Program-made: the position numbers and the translations under genes
NCBI GenBank assembly: GCA_910575265.1
Contig: CAJTEA010000005.1
Span: 123,185 to 187,184 of the forward strand
Reading direction: 5' to 3'
Source of the DNA: Oscillospiraceae bacterium
GTDB lineage: Bacteria > Bacillota > Clostridia > Oscillospirales > Oscillospiraceae
DNA: 64,000 nt
The notes under the pieces: generated by a model
The model's database searches: none
The model's input: the letters and a program-made list of their open reading frames with translations, nothing else
What the model was told of the DNA's origin: nothing
Shown here: positions 49,299-58,390 of the stretch, piece after piece
Numbering within the stretch: the stretch's first letter is position 1
Layout: the number at the start of each line of letters is the position of its first letter

Positions 49299-50312
49299 TT
49301 AGAAAATCATTTCCCGGCTGATCTCCGACAGGGAGTGGACGCCGCACATGGCCATCGTATCGGCCAGCTCACCCTTGATTTTGTCGGTGAGGACCTTCAC
49401 GCCCTCCGCTCCCCCGCCGTAGACGGCGGTGACATAGGGCCGGGCCAGCAGACAGGCGTCCGCTCCCAGAGCCAGGGCCTTGCACACGTCCACGCCGCCG
49501 CGGATGCCGCCGTCCACCATCACCACCAGCTGACCCTTGACCGCCTCGGCGATGGCGGGCAGAACCTCGGCGGTGGCGGGAACGCCGTCCTGGACCCGTC
49601 CGCCGTGGTTGGACACCACGATCCCCGCCGCGCCGGCCTCCAGGGCCTTTTTGGCCCCACGGACGGTCATAACGCCCTTGATGATAAAGGGCACCCCGGC
49701 GTACTCGATGACCTCCCGCAGCTCAGCCGCCGTTTTAGACCCGGCGGGCGGATTCAGCCCCTTGAGGAAGGGCAGTCCGGCGGCGTCGATGTCCATGGCG
49801 AACATCTGAGCCCCCGAGGCCTTGCCCTGGTCCAGCTTGGCAAAGAGCGTATCCCGGTCCCAGGGCTTGACGGTTGGAATACCCTTGCCGCCGTTCCGGC
49901 CGATGGACTTGGCGGCGGCGGCGAACACAGCGGGGTCGGCGCCATCGCCGGTGAAGGCGGCTGTCCCGGCCTGAACGCAGGCGGGGACCAGGATTTCGTT
50001 GTACTCCAGATCGGTGTACTTATCCCCGTAGTGCAGCTTCACCGCCCCCACAGGGCCGGCGAAAACGGGCAGGTCATAGGTCTGGCCGAACAATGTAAAG
50101 CGGGTGTCCACCGGGCCGTTGGCGCAGATGGTGTCCATATTCAGGCACACGTCCTGCCACGCGTCATAGTTTCGGGCGGCCACAGTCCCGGTGCCCTTGG
50201 CGCCCGGACCGGGCATGGTATTGCCGCAGGCCCGGCCATTGCACACCGGACAGGCCTTGCAGCAAGGGCCGCTGCAGGCGCGGGCGGCCGCTAACACTTC
50301 CTGATAGGTCAT
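49299..50312 (-). CDS. FMN-dependent alpha-hydroxy acid oxidase/dehydrogenase-like protein with Cys-rich N-terminus
   Basis: The 337-residue protein is a TIM barrel of the lactate oxidase family: FAGPVGAVKLHYGD at the start of the barrel, VPFIIKGVMTV with the flavin Lys, VSNHGGRVQDG with the catalytic His, and VMVDGGIRGGVDVCKAL. Before the barrel stand six Cys at residues 13, 17, 18, 21, 24 and 29, which could bind an iron-sulfur cluster. The C-terminal part lacks the usual RD motif extension and the protein is shorter than oxidases of about 370 residues. In an anaerobe a dehydrogenase or reductase role is more likely than oxygen-dependent oxidation. Confidence 0.85.
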   Translation of the reverse strand: MTYQEVLAAARACSGPCCKACPVCNGRACGNTMPGPGAKGTGTVAARNYDAWQDVCLNMDTICANGPVDTRFTLFGQTYDLPVFAGPVGAVKLHYGDKYTDLEYNEILVPACVQAGTAAFTGDGADPAVFAAAAKSIGRNGGKGIPTVKPWDRDTLFAKLDQGKASGAQMFAMDIDAAGLPFLKGLNPPAGSKTAAELREVIEYAGVPFIIKGVMTVRGAKKALEAGAAGIVVSNHGGRVQDGVPATAEVLPAIAEAVKGQLVVMVDGGIRGGVDVCKALALGADACLLARPYVTAVYGGGAEGVKVLTDKIKGELADTMAMCGVHSLSEISREMIF

Positions 50313-50350
50313 GATAACCCCTCCTTCTTCCTTCTCCCCATGATACCGTG

Positions 50351-50881
50351 TCAGAGGGATTTCGTCAAGAGTGCCGCGCTCTCATGCTCCAGCAGCCAGC
50401 GCTTTCGCTCGGCGCCGCCGGCGTAGCCGGTCAGGCCCCCGTCGGAGCCGATCACCCGGTGGCAGGGGATGATGATGGAGATGGGGTTATGTCCCACCGC
50501 GCCCCCCACCGCCCGGCTGGAGGTGGGACGTCCCAGCCGCTCCGCCAGCTTCCGGGCCAGAGCGCCGTAGGTGGCCGCCTGCCCATAGGGAATTTCACCC
50601 AGGAGCCGCCAGACCGCCTGCCGGAAGGGGGTTCCGGCGGGGGCCAGGGGCAGCTCCTCCATAGCGGGCCGCTCCCCGGCAAAATAGCGGTCCAGCCACT
50701 CCCTGGTCCGGGCAAGGATGGGCAGATCCACTCCGGGCTCCATTGTTCCGGAAGCCGTGGCTCCAAAATATTTTTGGCCCTCGATCCACAGTCCGGTCAG
50801 GCGCTCGCCGTCACAGGCCAGGGTGAGCTGTCCCACCGGCGAGCGGTATTCCCCGGACCAGTATACATTCTCAAATTTCAT
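50351..50881 (-). CDS. ogt: Methylated-DNA-protein cysteine methyltransferase
   Basis: The 176-residue repair protein takes the alkyl group from O6-alkylguanine onto its active Cys in IIIPCHRVIGSDGG. The Asn of VGHNPISI and the DNA-binding helix YGALARKLAERLGRPTSSRAVG are present. I place the start at ATG 50881 (MKFENVYW), which overlaps the end of the GH112 gene by 11 bp; an ATG five codons earlier is possible. Probably read through from the glycan operon, without a functional link. Confidence 0.92.
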   Translation of the reverse strand: MKFENVYWSGEYRSPVGQLTLACDGERLTGLWIEGQKYFGATASGTMEPGVDLPILARTREWLDRYFAGERPAMEELPLAPAGTPFRQAVWRLLGEIPYGQAATYGALARKLAERLGRPTSSRAVGGAVGHNPISIIIPCHRVIGSDGGLTGYAGGAERKRWLLEHESAALLTKSL

Positions 50882-53033
50882 ACCAGCGTATCTCATTGGC
50901 GGCCAGATCCAGATGGAAGCTGGAATCGTCTCCCCGGAACACTGTGGTGGACTGGGGCTGATAGGTGTTGTTGACCACGCAGAATTTTCTGTTTTTCACA
51001 TAGGCGTGGACATCCACATTGCAGTTGGCGGACAGCCACAGGTTCAGCTGAGCCTCGCTGTGGGTGGACCACAGCACCGCCCGGTGGAGCAGACGGCTGT
51101 TTTCAAAGGAGTAGGGCAGGCCGGAGATGTACACCGCCCGACCCTTGCCGAACTCGTTCACCGCCAGCTGGACCTCCCTGTCCCGCTGGACCAGCACCTG
51201 GGCCCCCTCCAGGGCGTAGATGCTTTTTTTGCCCTCGCCAAAGTCCACCTCCCCGGCGGCGTCGGCCAGGATAAAGTGGTCCGGATGTTCCTCCCAGTTG
51301 TATTTGTCATAACCCAGAGTAAATCCGGTCTCTTTTTCTACTCCAAGTACACCGGAGAGCTGAAGATAACGGCCCTGGTACTGGTGCCCGGAGGGCTCGC
51401 CCACGCCGATCAAGCCGCCGCCGCCCCAGACGAACCGCCTGATCAGCGAGGAAATATCCGGGTCCTCCCAAACCATCCCGCCGGTGTGGGCGGTGTCGCC
51501 GTCGCCGATATTGAGGAGCACATCCACTCCGTCCAGAACGGCGGGGTTGGCTTTGAGATCGTCAAAGCTGATAAACCTCACATCATAGGGCGCGCCGGAC
51601 AGGGCTTCGATCACCCCGGCATAGGAGTAGTTCTGCTTCTGATACAGGGCGTGGTGGACCATGTGACAGCCCCAGGACCGGGCTCTGCCCCAGCTGTTCA
51701 GGACGCCAACGGTCTTGACGCAGTAGGGAGTGGTCCCCTTGATGTTGTCATACAGCTCCCGGAACTCGTTGCAGACCGACTCCACATAGTCGATGAACTC
51801 CGGGAACCGGCAGGCCAGCTTCAGGTAGCCGCCGTAGCCAATGCGGTCGATGGGCTTGCGCAGAATGGCCCGGCGGGCGGTGACCCAATTCTCCTTGGCC
51901 TCCCGGACCGGGTCGCCCCCCTCGTGGAAGGTGTCAGGGAAGAAGTAGGGCAGGAACCGCCCCTCGGTGTACCTCACCCCCGGGATATCGGAGATGAGCC
52001 GCAGGGTGGAGCCGTTGCCCACGGAGCCCACCACCGCGTCCAGGCCGATGGATTTGAACTCTTCCATGTAGGGCTCGGTGCCGATCCAGTGGTCCCCCAG
52101 GAACATCATGGCCTCCTTGCCCAGCTCGTGGGTGATGTCCACCATCTCCTTGGCCAAAGCCGCTACCTCCCGGCGCTGGAAGGCCATGAAGTCCTGAAAC
52201 TCCCTGGATGGGACCCGATACTGGTTGTTGTAATACCCCTGGTCGATGATATACTCGGGGCGGAAGGGGTAGCCAACCTCCCGCTCAAACCGCTCCAGAA
52301 TATAGGGGGAGACGGAGGCGGAGTAGCCGTACCAGTCCACATACTTCTCCCGTTTCAGCTCGTCGAAAACCAGAGTGAACTGGTGGAAAAAGGTGGTGTA
52401 CCGGATGACATTCACATAGGGGTGGTCGGCGATGAACTTCCGCAGCCGCTCCATGGTGAATTTCCGGGTCTTGGGCTGACGGACGTCAAAGGTAATCTGG
52501 TGCTCAAAGTCCTTCCAGTCGTTGGTGACGGCGTTGTACATGTGAACCGGATCCCAGATCAGGTAGGCCAGAAAGCTGACGGTGTAGTCGTGAAAGGCCT
52601 CCGGGGCGTCGATGACCACGCGGCCGTCCTCATAGCGCCACGCCCCGGGGTCCAGAGGCTGGCCGGTAGCGCGGTCCACCACCTCCCACCAACGCTTGAT
52701 GTCGTCCCGGGTGTTCACCTCCAGCAGCTCCTGGCTGATTCCCTTCATCAGGGGGATGGACAGAGGCCCAACCGAGGCGGTGTGAAAGCCGGTCATGATA
52801 TAGCACTGCTGTACCTCGTCCGGGTTGGCTTTGGCCCAGGCGTTGTCCTTCCGGGTGGTATAGTAGGTGGAGTAAACCCTGGCGTCCACCGCCTTCAGCT
52901 CCTCCGGGTAGTCGGTGCCGTCGCAGTCCCGGATGGCGTCCGCCCCCCAGCGCTTCAGCAGCTCCAGGGTTTCGGGGACCACGTCCACGTCGGTGGGGAT
53001 GGTCACCCGGCCTGTCTTGTGTATGTCGGTCAT
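50871..53033 (-). CDS. gnpA: 1,3-beta-galactosyl-N-acetylhexosamine phosphorylase (GH112)
   Basis: The 720-residue phosphorylase splits galacto-N-biose and lacto-N-biose I with phosphate to galactose 1-phosphate and the N-acetylhexosamine in the cytoplasm. It has the GH112 N-terminus GRVTIPTDVDVVPETLELLKRWGADAIRDCDGTDYP (in part), the central MVDITHELGKEAMMFLGDHWIGTEPY region, and the C-terminal domains with GGGLIGVGEPSGH and the beta-sandwich end. Length fits the family. AAAGGGAGGAAC lies before ATG 53033. It follows the ABC importer genes, so the disaccharide is taken up intact from mucin or milk glycans and phosphorolysed inside. Confidence 0.94.
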   Translation of the reverse strand: MTDIHKTGRVTIPTDVDVVPETLELLKRWGADAIRDCDGTDYPEELKAVDARVYSTYYTTRKDNAWAKANPDEVQQCYIMTGFHTASVGPLSIPLMKGISQELLEVNTRDDIKRWWEVVDRATGQPLDPGAWRYEDGRVVIDAPEAFHDYTVSFLAYLIWDPVHMYNAVTNDWKDFEHQITFDVRQPKTRKFTMERLRKFIADHPYVNVIRYTTFFHQFTLVFDELKREKYVDWYGYSASVSPYILERFEREVGYPFRPEYIIDQGYYNNQYRVPSREFQDFMAFQRREVAALAKEMVDITHELGKEAMMFLGDHWIGTEPYMEEFKSIGLDAVVGSVGNGSTLRLISDIPGVRYTEGRFLPYFFPDTFHEGGDPVREAKENWVTARRAILRKPIDRIGYGGYLKLACRFPEFIDYVESVCNEFRELYDNIKGTTPYCVKTVGVLNSWGRARSWGCHMVHHALYQKQNYSYAGVIEALSGAPYDVRFISFDDLKANPAVLDGVDVLLNIGDGDTAHTGGMVWEDPDISSLIRRFVWGGGGLIGVGEPSGHQYQGRYLQLSGVLGVEKETGFTLGYDKYNWEEHPDHFILADAAGEVDFGEGKKSIYALEGAQVLVQRDREVQLAVNEFGKGRAVYISGLPYSFENSRLLHRAVLWSTHSEAQLNLWLSANCNVDVHAYVKNRKFCVVNNTYQPQSTTVFRGDDSSFHLDLAANEIRWYEI

Positions 53034-53045
53034 GTGTTCCTCCCT

Positions 53046-53249
53046 TTACCGCTTGCGCTTTTCCGTCTCGAAGGGTTTGTTGTAGATCATCAGGGCGGCC
53101 AGCAGCAGGATTACGCCCACAATCATCAGCCCCAGCCCGGACAGCTTGCCCGTCAGGGTCCAGCCGTAGATGACCAGGCCCAGCCCCAGGAAGAAGAACA
53201 GGGCGATCAGCGTCACCCGCAGGCTGGTGTGTTCTTTCCAGAATTTCAT
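53046..53249 (-). CDS. Small two-helix membrane protein (DUF6903-like)
   Basis: The 67-residue protein has two helices (about 10-30 and 35-56) linked by a short loop, with charged ends (MKFWKEHTSLR and NKPFETEKRKR). I know similar small proteins from sugar ABC operons of Clostridia (DUF6903). It lies 9 bp after the second permease gene and 12 bp before gnpA, so it belongs to the operon. Its function is unknown; it may assist the transporter. Confidence 0.75.
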   Translation of the reverse strand: MKFWKEHTSLRVTLIALFFFLGLGLVIYGWTLTGKLSGLGLMIVGVILLLAALMIYNKPFETEKRKR

Positions 53250-53258
53250 GGTGTCACC

Positions 53259-54143
53259 TTAACCTTTCAGTCCGCCCACGGTCATGCCTTGGGTCAGCTT
53301 CTTCTGCACGCACATGTAGAGAATCAGGGTGGGCAGCATCACCAGCACCAGACCGGCGTACATGATGCCGAACTCCGCCTTGGACTGCTGGCCCTGCATC
53401 AGGTTGAGCAGGCCCACAGGGAGGGTCCGCTGTCCGGTGGAGCTGCTCATCAGGGTCATGGAGATGATATACTCGTTCCAGAAGGACAGGAAGTTGAACA
53501 AAATGATCGTGATGATGGAGGGCTGGGCCATGGGGAAGATGACCCGGATCATGGCCTGGCCATAGCCCGCGCCGTCGATGTAGGCGGCCTCCTCGAAGTC
53601 GTGGGGCAGGGTGGCGAAGTAGCCCGACAGCAGGTAGATGGTAAAGGGCAGGGCGGTGGCGGCGTAGACGATGGACAGCATGAAAAGGTTGTTCAAAAAG
53701 ATGGTCTTGCCGAAAAAGTAGTTGATCCAGCTATCCCAGTCCCGCAGCATGAGGAAAATGGGCACCACGATATAGTTGACATTGATGAACAGCCCCGCCA
53801 TAAAGGCCACATTGAGGAACCGTCCGCCCCGGAAGCGGAACCGGGACAGGCAGTAGGCCGCGGGCAGAGCCACCACCAGCAGGATGATCAGGGACAGGGC
53901 GGTGACAATGACCGAGTTGAGCATATAGCTGCCCATGCTGGCGGCGTTCCAGGCGTCCACGAAATTCTGCCAGTAGAAGGAGGCGGGGAGGGTCCAGGGG
54001 TTGCCGTAAAACTCACTGTTCCGCTTGACCGAGGCCAGGAAGACCCAGGCCACCGGCACAATGATGACAATGGCCAGCATGGCCAGCACCACGTAGATGA
54101 AAACCTTATACAGCGTCTCGCTGGAGGATGTCTTTTTTGTCAT
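53259..54143 (-). CDS. Sugar ABC transporter permease, MalG type
   Basis: The 294-residue permease has six helices and the EAA loop EEAAYIDGAGYGQAMIRVIFPMAQPS that contacts the ATPase. The N-terminal helix is at about 15-37. No ATPase gene is in the operon, so a shared MsmX-like ATPase encoded elsewhere must power the importer. The gene is 12 bp after the MalF-type gene. Confidence 0.93.
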   Translation of the reverse strand: MTKKTSSSETLYKVFIYVVLAMLAIVIIVPVAWVFLASVKRNSEFYGNPWTLPASFYWQNFVDAWNAASMGSYMLNSVIVTALSLIILLVVALPAAYCLSRFRFRGGRFLNVAFMAGLFINVNYIVVPIFLMLRDWDSWINYFFGKTIFLNNLFMLSIVYAATALPFTIYLLSGYFATLPHDFEEAAYIDGAGYGQAMIRVIFPMAQPSIITIILFNFLSFWNEYIISMTLMSSSTGQRTLPVGLLNLMQGQQSKAEFGIMYAGLVLVMLPTLILYMCVQKKLTQGMTVGGLKG

Positions 54144-54155
54144 ACCACCGCCTCC

Positions 54156-55028
54156 TTACATTTCCAGAACATCCCGCGCCGTCACCTTGTTCACCAGGGC
54201 GGACAGCAGGAAGGAGAACAGGAAAATCACCACGCCGGCGGCCATGGAATAGCCGTAGAGGCCGGCGTCCTTCTGGTTGTACATAAAGCTGAGGGCCACG
54301 TCGGAGGTGCCCTTGGCCACCATGGCCTTGACAAACAGGAAGGCCATATTGATGGTGGAGATGATGAAGAAGGTGAGGGTGGTGCGGATGTTGGTCCAGA
54401 TCAGGGGCAGGGTGATCTGGAAAAACTGCTTCAGCCGGCCCGCGCCGTCCAGGCCGGCGCTCTCATACAGGTCCATGGGGACCGCGGCCATGGAGGCCAT
54501 ATACATGACCATGTAATAGCCGATGGCCTGCCACACCATGGCGATGATAATACTGACAATCACCATGGGCTGGTCCTTCCAGAGCACCATGACCTCCCGG
54601 CCGGCGAACATGGAAAAAATGCTGTTCAGCATGCCGTTCTCCGGTTTATAGACGGCGGAAAAGATGCCGGCGATGACTACGATGGACAGGATGTTAGGGA
54701 TGTAAAAGACAACGCGGAAAAAGTTCTGGCCCTTGATCTTCTCCCGGGTAAGGATGGCGGCGAATACGATGGCAAAGAAGAAGGTGATGATGGTCACAGT
54801 AACGATGAGCAGGATGGTATTCTGCATGGAGGTGATGAACTTGGCGTCCTTGAGCAGGACCTTGAAGTTGTTCAGCCCCACAAAGGTCTCGGTGGGGGAG
54901 TAGGCCCCCCGCTCAAAGAGGGACATGCGGAACACATTAAAGGTGGGCATGACCATGAAAAGGAAAAACAGGATAGCTGCCGGAGCAACACACAGGACAA
55001 TGAAGCGGCTGCGGCCTTTGCTGCGCAT
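54156..55028 (-). CDS. Sugar ABC transporter permease, MalF type
   Basis: The 290-residue permease has six helices, with the EAA loop LYESAGLDGAGRLKQFFQITLPLI and the N-terminal block FMVMPTFNVFRMSLFE. It pairs with the MalG-type subunit encoded 12 bp behind it. A hairpin (55058-55090) in front separates it from the binding protein gene. Confidence 0.93.
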   Translation of the reverse strand: MRSKGRSRFIVLCVAPAAILFFLFMVMPTFNVFRMSLFERGAYSPTETFVGLNNFKVLLKDAKFITSMQNTILLIVTVTIITFFFAIVFAAILTREKIKGQNFFRVVFYIPNILSIVVIAGIFSAVYKPENGMLNSIFSMFAGREVMVLWKDQPMVIVSIIIAMVWQAIGYYMVMYMASMAAVPMDLYESAGLDGAGRLKQFFQITLPLIWTNIRTTLTFFIISTINMAFLFVKAMVAKGTSDVALSFMYNQKDAGLYGYSMAAGVVIFLFSFLLSALVNKVTARDVLEM

Positions 55029-55057
55029 GGAATCGCTCCTTTCTCTCTCAAATCAGC

Positions 55058-55090
55058 GGCGGCGGTGAGCAGATCACACTCACCGCCGCC
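55058..55090 (-). terminator. Intercistronic hairpin between binding protein and permease genes
   Basis: Perfect 12-bp stem GGCGGCGGTGAG/CTCACCGCCGCC without T tract. Such a hairpin commonly keeps the binding protein message at a higher level than the permease part. Confidence 0.65.
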
Positions 55091-55124
55091 TGCATGACAG
55101 ACTATTTCAGACTCGCGATTGCTA

Positions 55125-56516
55125 TTACACCAGATTCTCCCGCATCTGGTCGCTGGCGGCCTTGATATCGGCGACCCACTGGTCCTTGGTCACGTTGCCG
55201 CTGACCAGGCCGTTGACGGGATCGAAGAAGACCTCGCGCACGGTGCCCAGGCCGGCCACTGACTCGTAGGCGGAGAAGATACCCACCACGGCGTTGGCGC
55301 CGGTGTCATAGATGGAGTAGAACATCACGTTGTCGCCATCCAGCTTCTCCACGATGCCGTTGATGGGCTGGACCGCGCCGCCCTTCAGGAAGATGTCGGC
55401 GGCCGCGTCGCTGTACATATAGGCGACAAACTGCTTGGCGGCGTCTACGTTGGCGGCACCGGAGGGGATCCAGATCTGCTCCAGGAAGGCGTAGCTGGCG
55501 CCCGCGCCGCCGACCTGGGCGGCGGGCAGAGCGGTCATGCCCCAGGCGAAGCCGTCGGCCCGGGGAGCGTCGGCCATCTCGCCCACGATCCAGGTGCCGT
55601 TGGGCATGAACAGGGCCTTGTTGTCCAGAATCAGCTGCTGGTTCTGGCTGAAGTCGCTCTCGTTGGCCTGGGCGGGAGTCACCTTGGCGGTGTACTCGGC
55701 CAGCTTGGCCACGATGTCAAAGCACTGCTGGCCCTCGGCGGTGTCCCACACGCCCTCGGCGTAGGAGGTGGCCTGGTTGAAGAAGTCAGGACCGCCCACG
55801 GAGTACATCAGCGCGTAGAAGAACGCGTCGAAGTAGCCGGTGGTGGGGTAAGTAAACAGGGCGATGTCCTCAGCGGCGGCCTTGTCGCCCAGCTCCCACA
55901 TCTCGTCCCAGGTGGTGGGGACGGTCCAGCCCTTCTCCTCAAACAGGCCGGCGTTGTAGAACAGGCCGCAGGGGGAGTAGAACATGGGGGCCAGATAGGT
56001 CTTGCCGTCGCCGTAGGGGTTGGTGGCGTTGGTGCCCACGAAGCCGGGGATCATCTTGCCGCTGACGGTGGCGCTCTCGCCGGGGATGGTCATGGACAGC
56101 ACGTCGGTGATGTCGGTCATGAGCTTATCCTTGATGAACTGCTCAGTCAGGCCCTTCTCGCGGCCGGTGGCCAGCAGGACCACGTCGGGATAGTCGCCGC
56201 CCTGCATGGAGGGGCCAATCACGTCCTCCAGGTTCTTCTCCAGGGTGAGCTGGACCTCGATGCCAGTCTCGGCGGTGAAGGCGTCGCAGACCTCCTGCCA
56301 CATGCCGGGATAGGCGGTCTCATAGCCGGAGGACAGGGCGGCCACCTTGATGGGGCTGGCGGTGGCGGCGGGGTCGGCGGAGCTGGAGCCGCCCTGGGAG
56401 CTGGAGCCGCCGGCGGGCGGGTTGTTGGACTGGGCGGGGGCGGGCGCGCCGCCGCAGCCGGCCAGCAGGGACAGGGACATGGCTGAGGCAAGGAGCAAGC
56501 TGAGAATCTTTTTCAT
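55125..56516 (-). CDS. Sugar ABC transporter substrate-binding lipoprotein
   Basis: The 463-residue protein has a lipoprotein signal (SLLLASAMSLSLLAGCGG) followed by a Pro/Ser-rich linker and a family 1 solute-binding fold with AGLFEEKGWTVPTTWDEMWELGDKA and MPNGTWIVGEM. With the GH112 phosphorylase it should bind galacto-N-biose or lacto-N-biose I. AGGAGG lies before ATG 56516. First gene of the operon; a TATACT -10 box (56587-56582) has no good -35 box, which fits dependence on the divergent AraC regulator. Confidence 0.92.
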   Translation of the reverse strand: MKKILSLLLASAMSLSLLAGCGGAPAPAQSNNPPAGGSSSQGGSSSADPAATASPIKVAALSSGYETAYPGMWQEVCDAFTAETGIEVQLTLEKNLEDVIGPSMQGGDYPDVVLLATGREKGLTEQFIKDKLMTDITDVLSMTIPGESATVSGKMIPGFVGTNATNPYGDGKTYLAPMFYSPCGLFYNAGLFEEKGWTVPTTWDEMWELGDKAAAEDIALFTYPTTGYFDAFFYALMYSVGGPDFFNQATSYAEGVWDTAEGQQCFDIVAKLAEYTAKVTPAQANESDFSQNQQLILDNKALFMPNGTWIVGEMADAPRADGFAWGMTALPAAQVGGAGASYAFLEQIWIPSGAANVDAAKQFVAYMYSDAAADIFLKGGAVQPINGIVEKLDGDNVMFYSIYDTGANAVVGIFSAYESVAGLGTVREVFFDPVNGLVSGNVTKDQWVADIKAASDQMRENLV

Positions 56517-56874
56517 CGTTTCGAAACCTCCTCAAATTGTTTCCATATATGTTCGGCCGAGCCAGCGGCCTTATGCCTCTAAGTATATATGCGCCCCGGC
56601 GGGGAAAACAGCCCGATTCTTGCGCAAGTCTTTAGAGATATTGCTTTTTTGCGTTTTTGCACATTTTTTTACAAAGAACCCCCGGCAGTTTGGAAATAAT
56701 CTATAATTCATCCAGAGAAAGCGGGCGCTGTCCGCCGGAACAGTGCCGAACGGGGCGGGGAAAAACGGCGCTGAAATTTGGAAGTTGCACAATTTCTCAC
56801 GGCGAGCTATAATGAGAGCGGGGGCCCGACCCCATGTAGTTTTACAAAATTGCGCAGGACGGGAGGCGTTCGCC
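56517..56874. promoter_or_regulatory. Divergent control region of the glycan locus
   Basis: This region separates the binding protein gene from the AraC gene. It contains TATACT (56587-56582, minus) and the AraC gene promoter TTGCAC-17-TATAAT (56785-56813, plus). Between them lies an AT-rich part with repeated TTGCG/TTTTGC motifs (56620-56665) that may hold the activator sites. Confidence 0.5.
56785..56813 (+). promoter_or_regulatory. Promoter of the AraC regulator gene
   Basis: TTGCAC (56785-56790) and TATAAT (56808-56813) with a 17-bp spacer. It lies inside the longest open frame, and thus rules out the upstream start. Confidence 0.8.
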
Positions 56875-57711
56875 TTGAGCAGCACACAGTACACCCTTCC
56901 TCAGACGGCTCCGGAGCCGTCCAGCCGGGGGGCTTCGCGGCTGAGCTATATCTCACGGGCCCAGTACTCGGAGGAGTGGAACTCCAACCTCCACACCCAC
57001 GGCTGTGCCGAGCTGTTTTTTATCACCGACGGCCACGGACGGTTCCGCACCCAGTATGAGGACTTCCCGGTGTCCATCCATGACCTGATCATCGTCAACG
57101 CCAATGTGCCCCACACCGAGCTGAGCCAGATGGACAGCCCGCTGGAGTACATTGTGCTGGGGGTGGAGGGCCTGGAGGCCATGGCCGGAGCGGACGGCTA
57201 CTCCATGCTCCATCTGCACAGCGGCTGGCGGGAGCTGACCGCCTGCCTGGAGCTGACGCTCCACGAGGCCCAGGAGGGTCTGAGCGGCCATGAGGAGGTG
57301 TGCCGTCATCTGCTGGAGGTGGTGCTGATCCTCCTGGAGCGGCAGGAGGAGCTGTCCCTGTCCGGGGAATCCTCCGACCCCCGGTCCAGCCGGGAGTGCG
57401 GCCTGGTCCGGCGGTACATCGACAACCATTTTAAGGAAAACCTGAGCCTGGACCAGCTGGCCCAGCTGGCCCATGTGAACAAATACTACCTGGCCCACGC
57501 CTTCCGCCGGGAGTTCGGCGCGTCCCCCATCAGCTACCTCATCGCCCGGAGGGTGGAGGAAAGCCGCTTCCTCCTGCGGGAAACCGACCACAACCTGTCC
57601 CTGATCGCCCAGATGCTGGGCTTCTCCTCCCCCAGCTACTTCTCCCAGTGCTTCCGCCGGGTGGAGGGAATCAGCCCCATGGAGTACCGGAAGAAAAGCC
57701 GGGGACGCTGA
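56875..57711 (+). CDS. AraC family transcriptional regulator
   Basis: The 278-residue regulator has an N-terminal cupin domain (EWNSNLHTHGCAELFFITDGHG, then INDLI-type barrel strands) and the C-terminal double helix-turn-helix (NLSLDQLAQLAHVNKYYLAHAFRREFG in part, and NLSLIAQMLGFSSPSYFSQCFRR). I place the start at TTG 56875 because GGGAGG stands 8 bp before it and the promoter lies after the ATG at 56743. It is divergent from the GH112/ABC operon and probably activates it on sensing the sugar. Confidence 0.92.
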   Translation: MSSTQYTLPQTAPEPSSRGASRLSYISRAQYSEEWNSNLHTHGCAELFFITDGHGRFRTQYEDFPVSIHDLIIVNANVPHTELSQMDSPLEYIVLGVEGLEAMAGADGYSMLHLHSGWRELTACLELTLHEAQEGLSGHEEVCRHLLEVVLILLERQEELSLSGESSDPRSSRECGLVRRYIDNHFKENLSLDQLAQLAHVNKYYLAHAFRREFGASPISYLIARRVEESRFLLRETDHNLSLIAQMLGFSSPSYFSQCFRRVEGISPMEYRKKSRGR

Positions 57712-57716
57712 AAAAA

Positions 57717-57777
57717 GGGCGCGCCGCGCCCTCATTTCCAATAAATGTATGCGAACGTCCCACTCCGGGACGTTTTT
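57717..57777 (+). terminator. Two hairpins after the AraC gene
   Basis: GGGCGC/GCGCCC (57717-57731) and AACGTCCC/GGGACGTT followed by TTTTC (57754-57777). The second one lies 40 bp before the next start codon and could also act as an attenuator. Confidence 0.65.
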
Positions 57778-57815
57778 CTTGTGTATATGGAAGCTATTTT
57801 AAAGGAGGAATCTTT

Positions 57816-58382
57816 ATGGCAAGCAATCACACACCCAACTTCAATCTCTCCCAGTGGGAGAAAACCGACAAGGTACAGATGGAGGACTTCAACGCCGACA
57901 ACGCCAAAATCGACGCGGCGCTGGCCTGCCACCCCTCCGGGGAGCTGATCGCGTCCGTGACGGTGGAGGAGGAGCTCGCGCGGCTGGAGCTTGACCTCAC
58001 TCAGGTGGACTGGAGCCGGTATCTGATGCTGATGCTGTTTATGGAATCCCCGGCCCTGGATGGGTTTGAAATCTCCATGTGCTGCTCGGACGAAAGATGC
58101 ACACATATTCATCATCGGAATTCCGCAGTGGTCAGTGATTACTTTTCCGCTATTACCCACTACTCAAGCCGCATGACCATGCTGATGCCCGTCCTTTATG
58201 ACGGCAATCACGCACCGCTGGTTTTTGCCGCCGGACACGGGATATACCTGAACGCCCCCGTATCTGAATTCAGCAGCGGCGGCGGCTCAACCCCGCTGAA
58301 CCAGTGCCGGGCGGTCAGGCTGAGCCGGAACAAAGGTAAATTCCTACCGGGAGATAAGGTAATCCTCTGGGGAGTGAAGTAA
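57816..58382 (+). CDS. Orphan phage tail-like protein
   Basis: The 188-residue protein starts with NFNLSQWEKTDKVQMEDFNADNAKIDAAL (in part), the N-terminal pattern of many Clostridia prophage tail or baseplate-associated proteins. The rest is not recognised; it ends in a small beta-rich, Gly/Ser-linked section (SEFSSGGGSTPLNQC, LSRNKGKFLPGDKVILWGVK). AAAGGAGGAATC precedes ATG 57816. No other phage gene is near. Base composition of its second half is lower in GC than the surroundings. It could be a domesticated or stranded phage gene. Confidence 0.7.
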   Translation: MASNHTPNFNLSQWEKTDKVQMEDFNADNAKIDAALACHPSGELIASVTVEEELARLELDLTQVDWSRYLMLMLFMESPALDGFEISMCCSDERCTHIHHRNSAVVSDYFSAITHYSSRMTMLMPVLYDGNHAPLVFAAGHGIYLNAPVSEFSSGGGSTPLNQCRAVRLSRNKGKFLPGDKVILWGVK

Positions 58383-58390
58383 AAGGGGGA

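Noticed and set aside
50718..55097. A 1459-codon plus-strand open frame
   Set aside because: It is antisense to ogt, the GH112 gene and both permease genes, is extremely His/Gly/Val-rich, and arises from the codon bias of the minus-strand genes.
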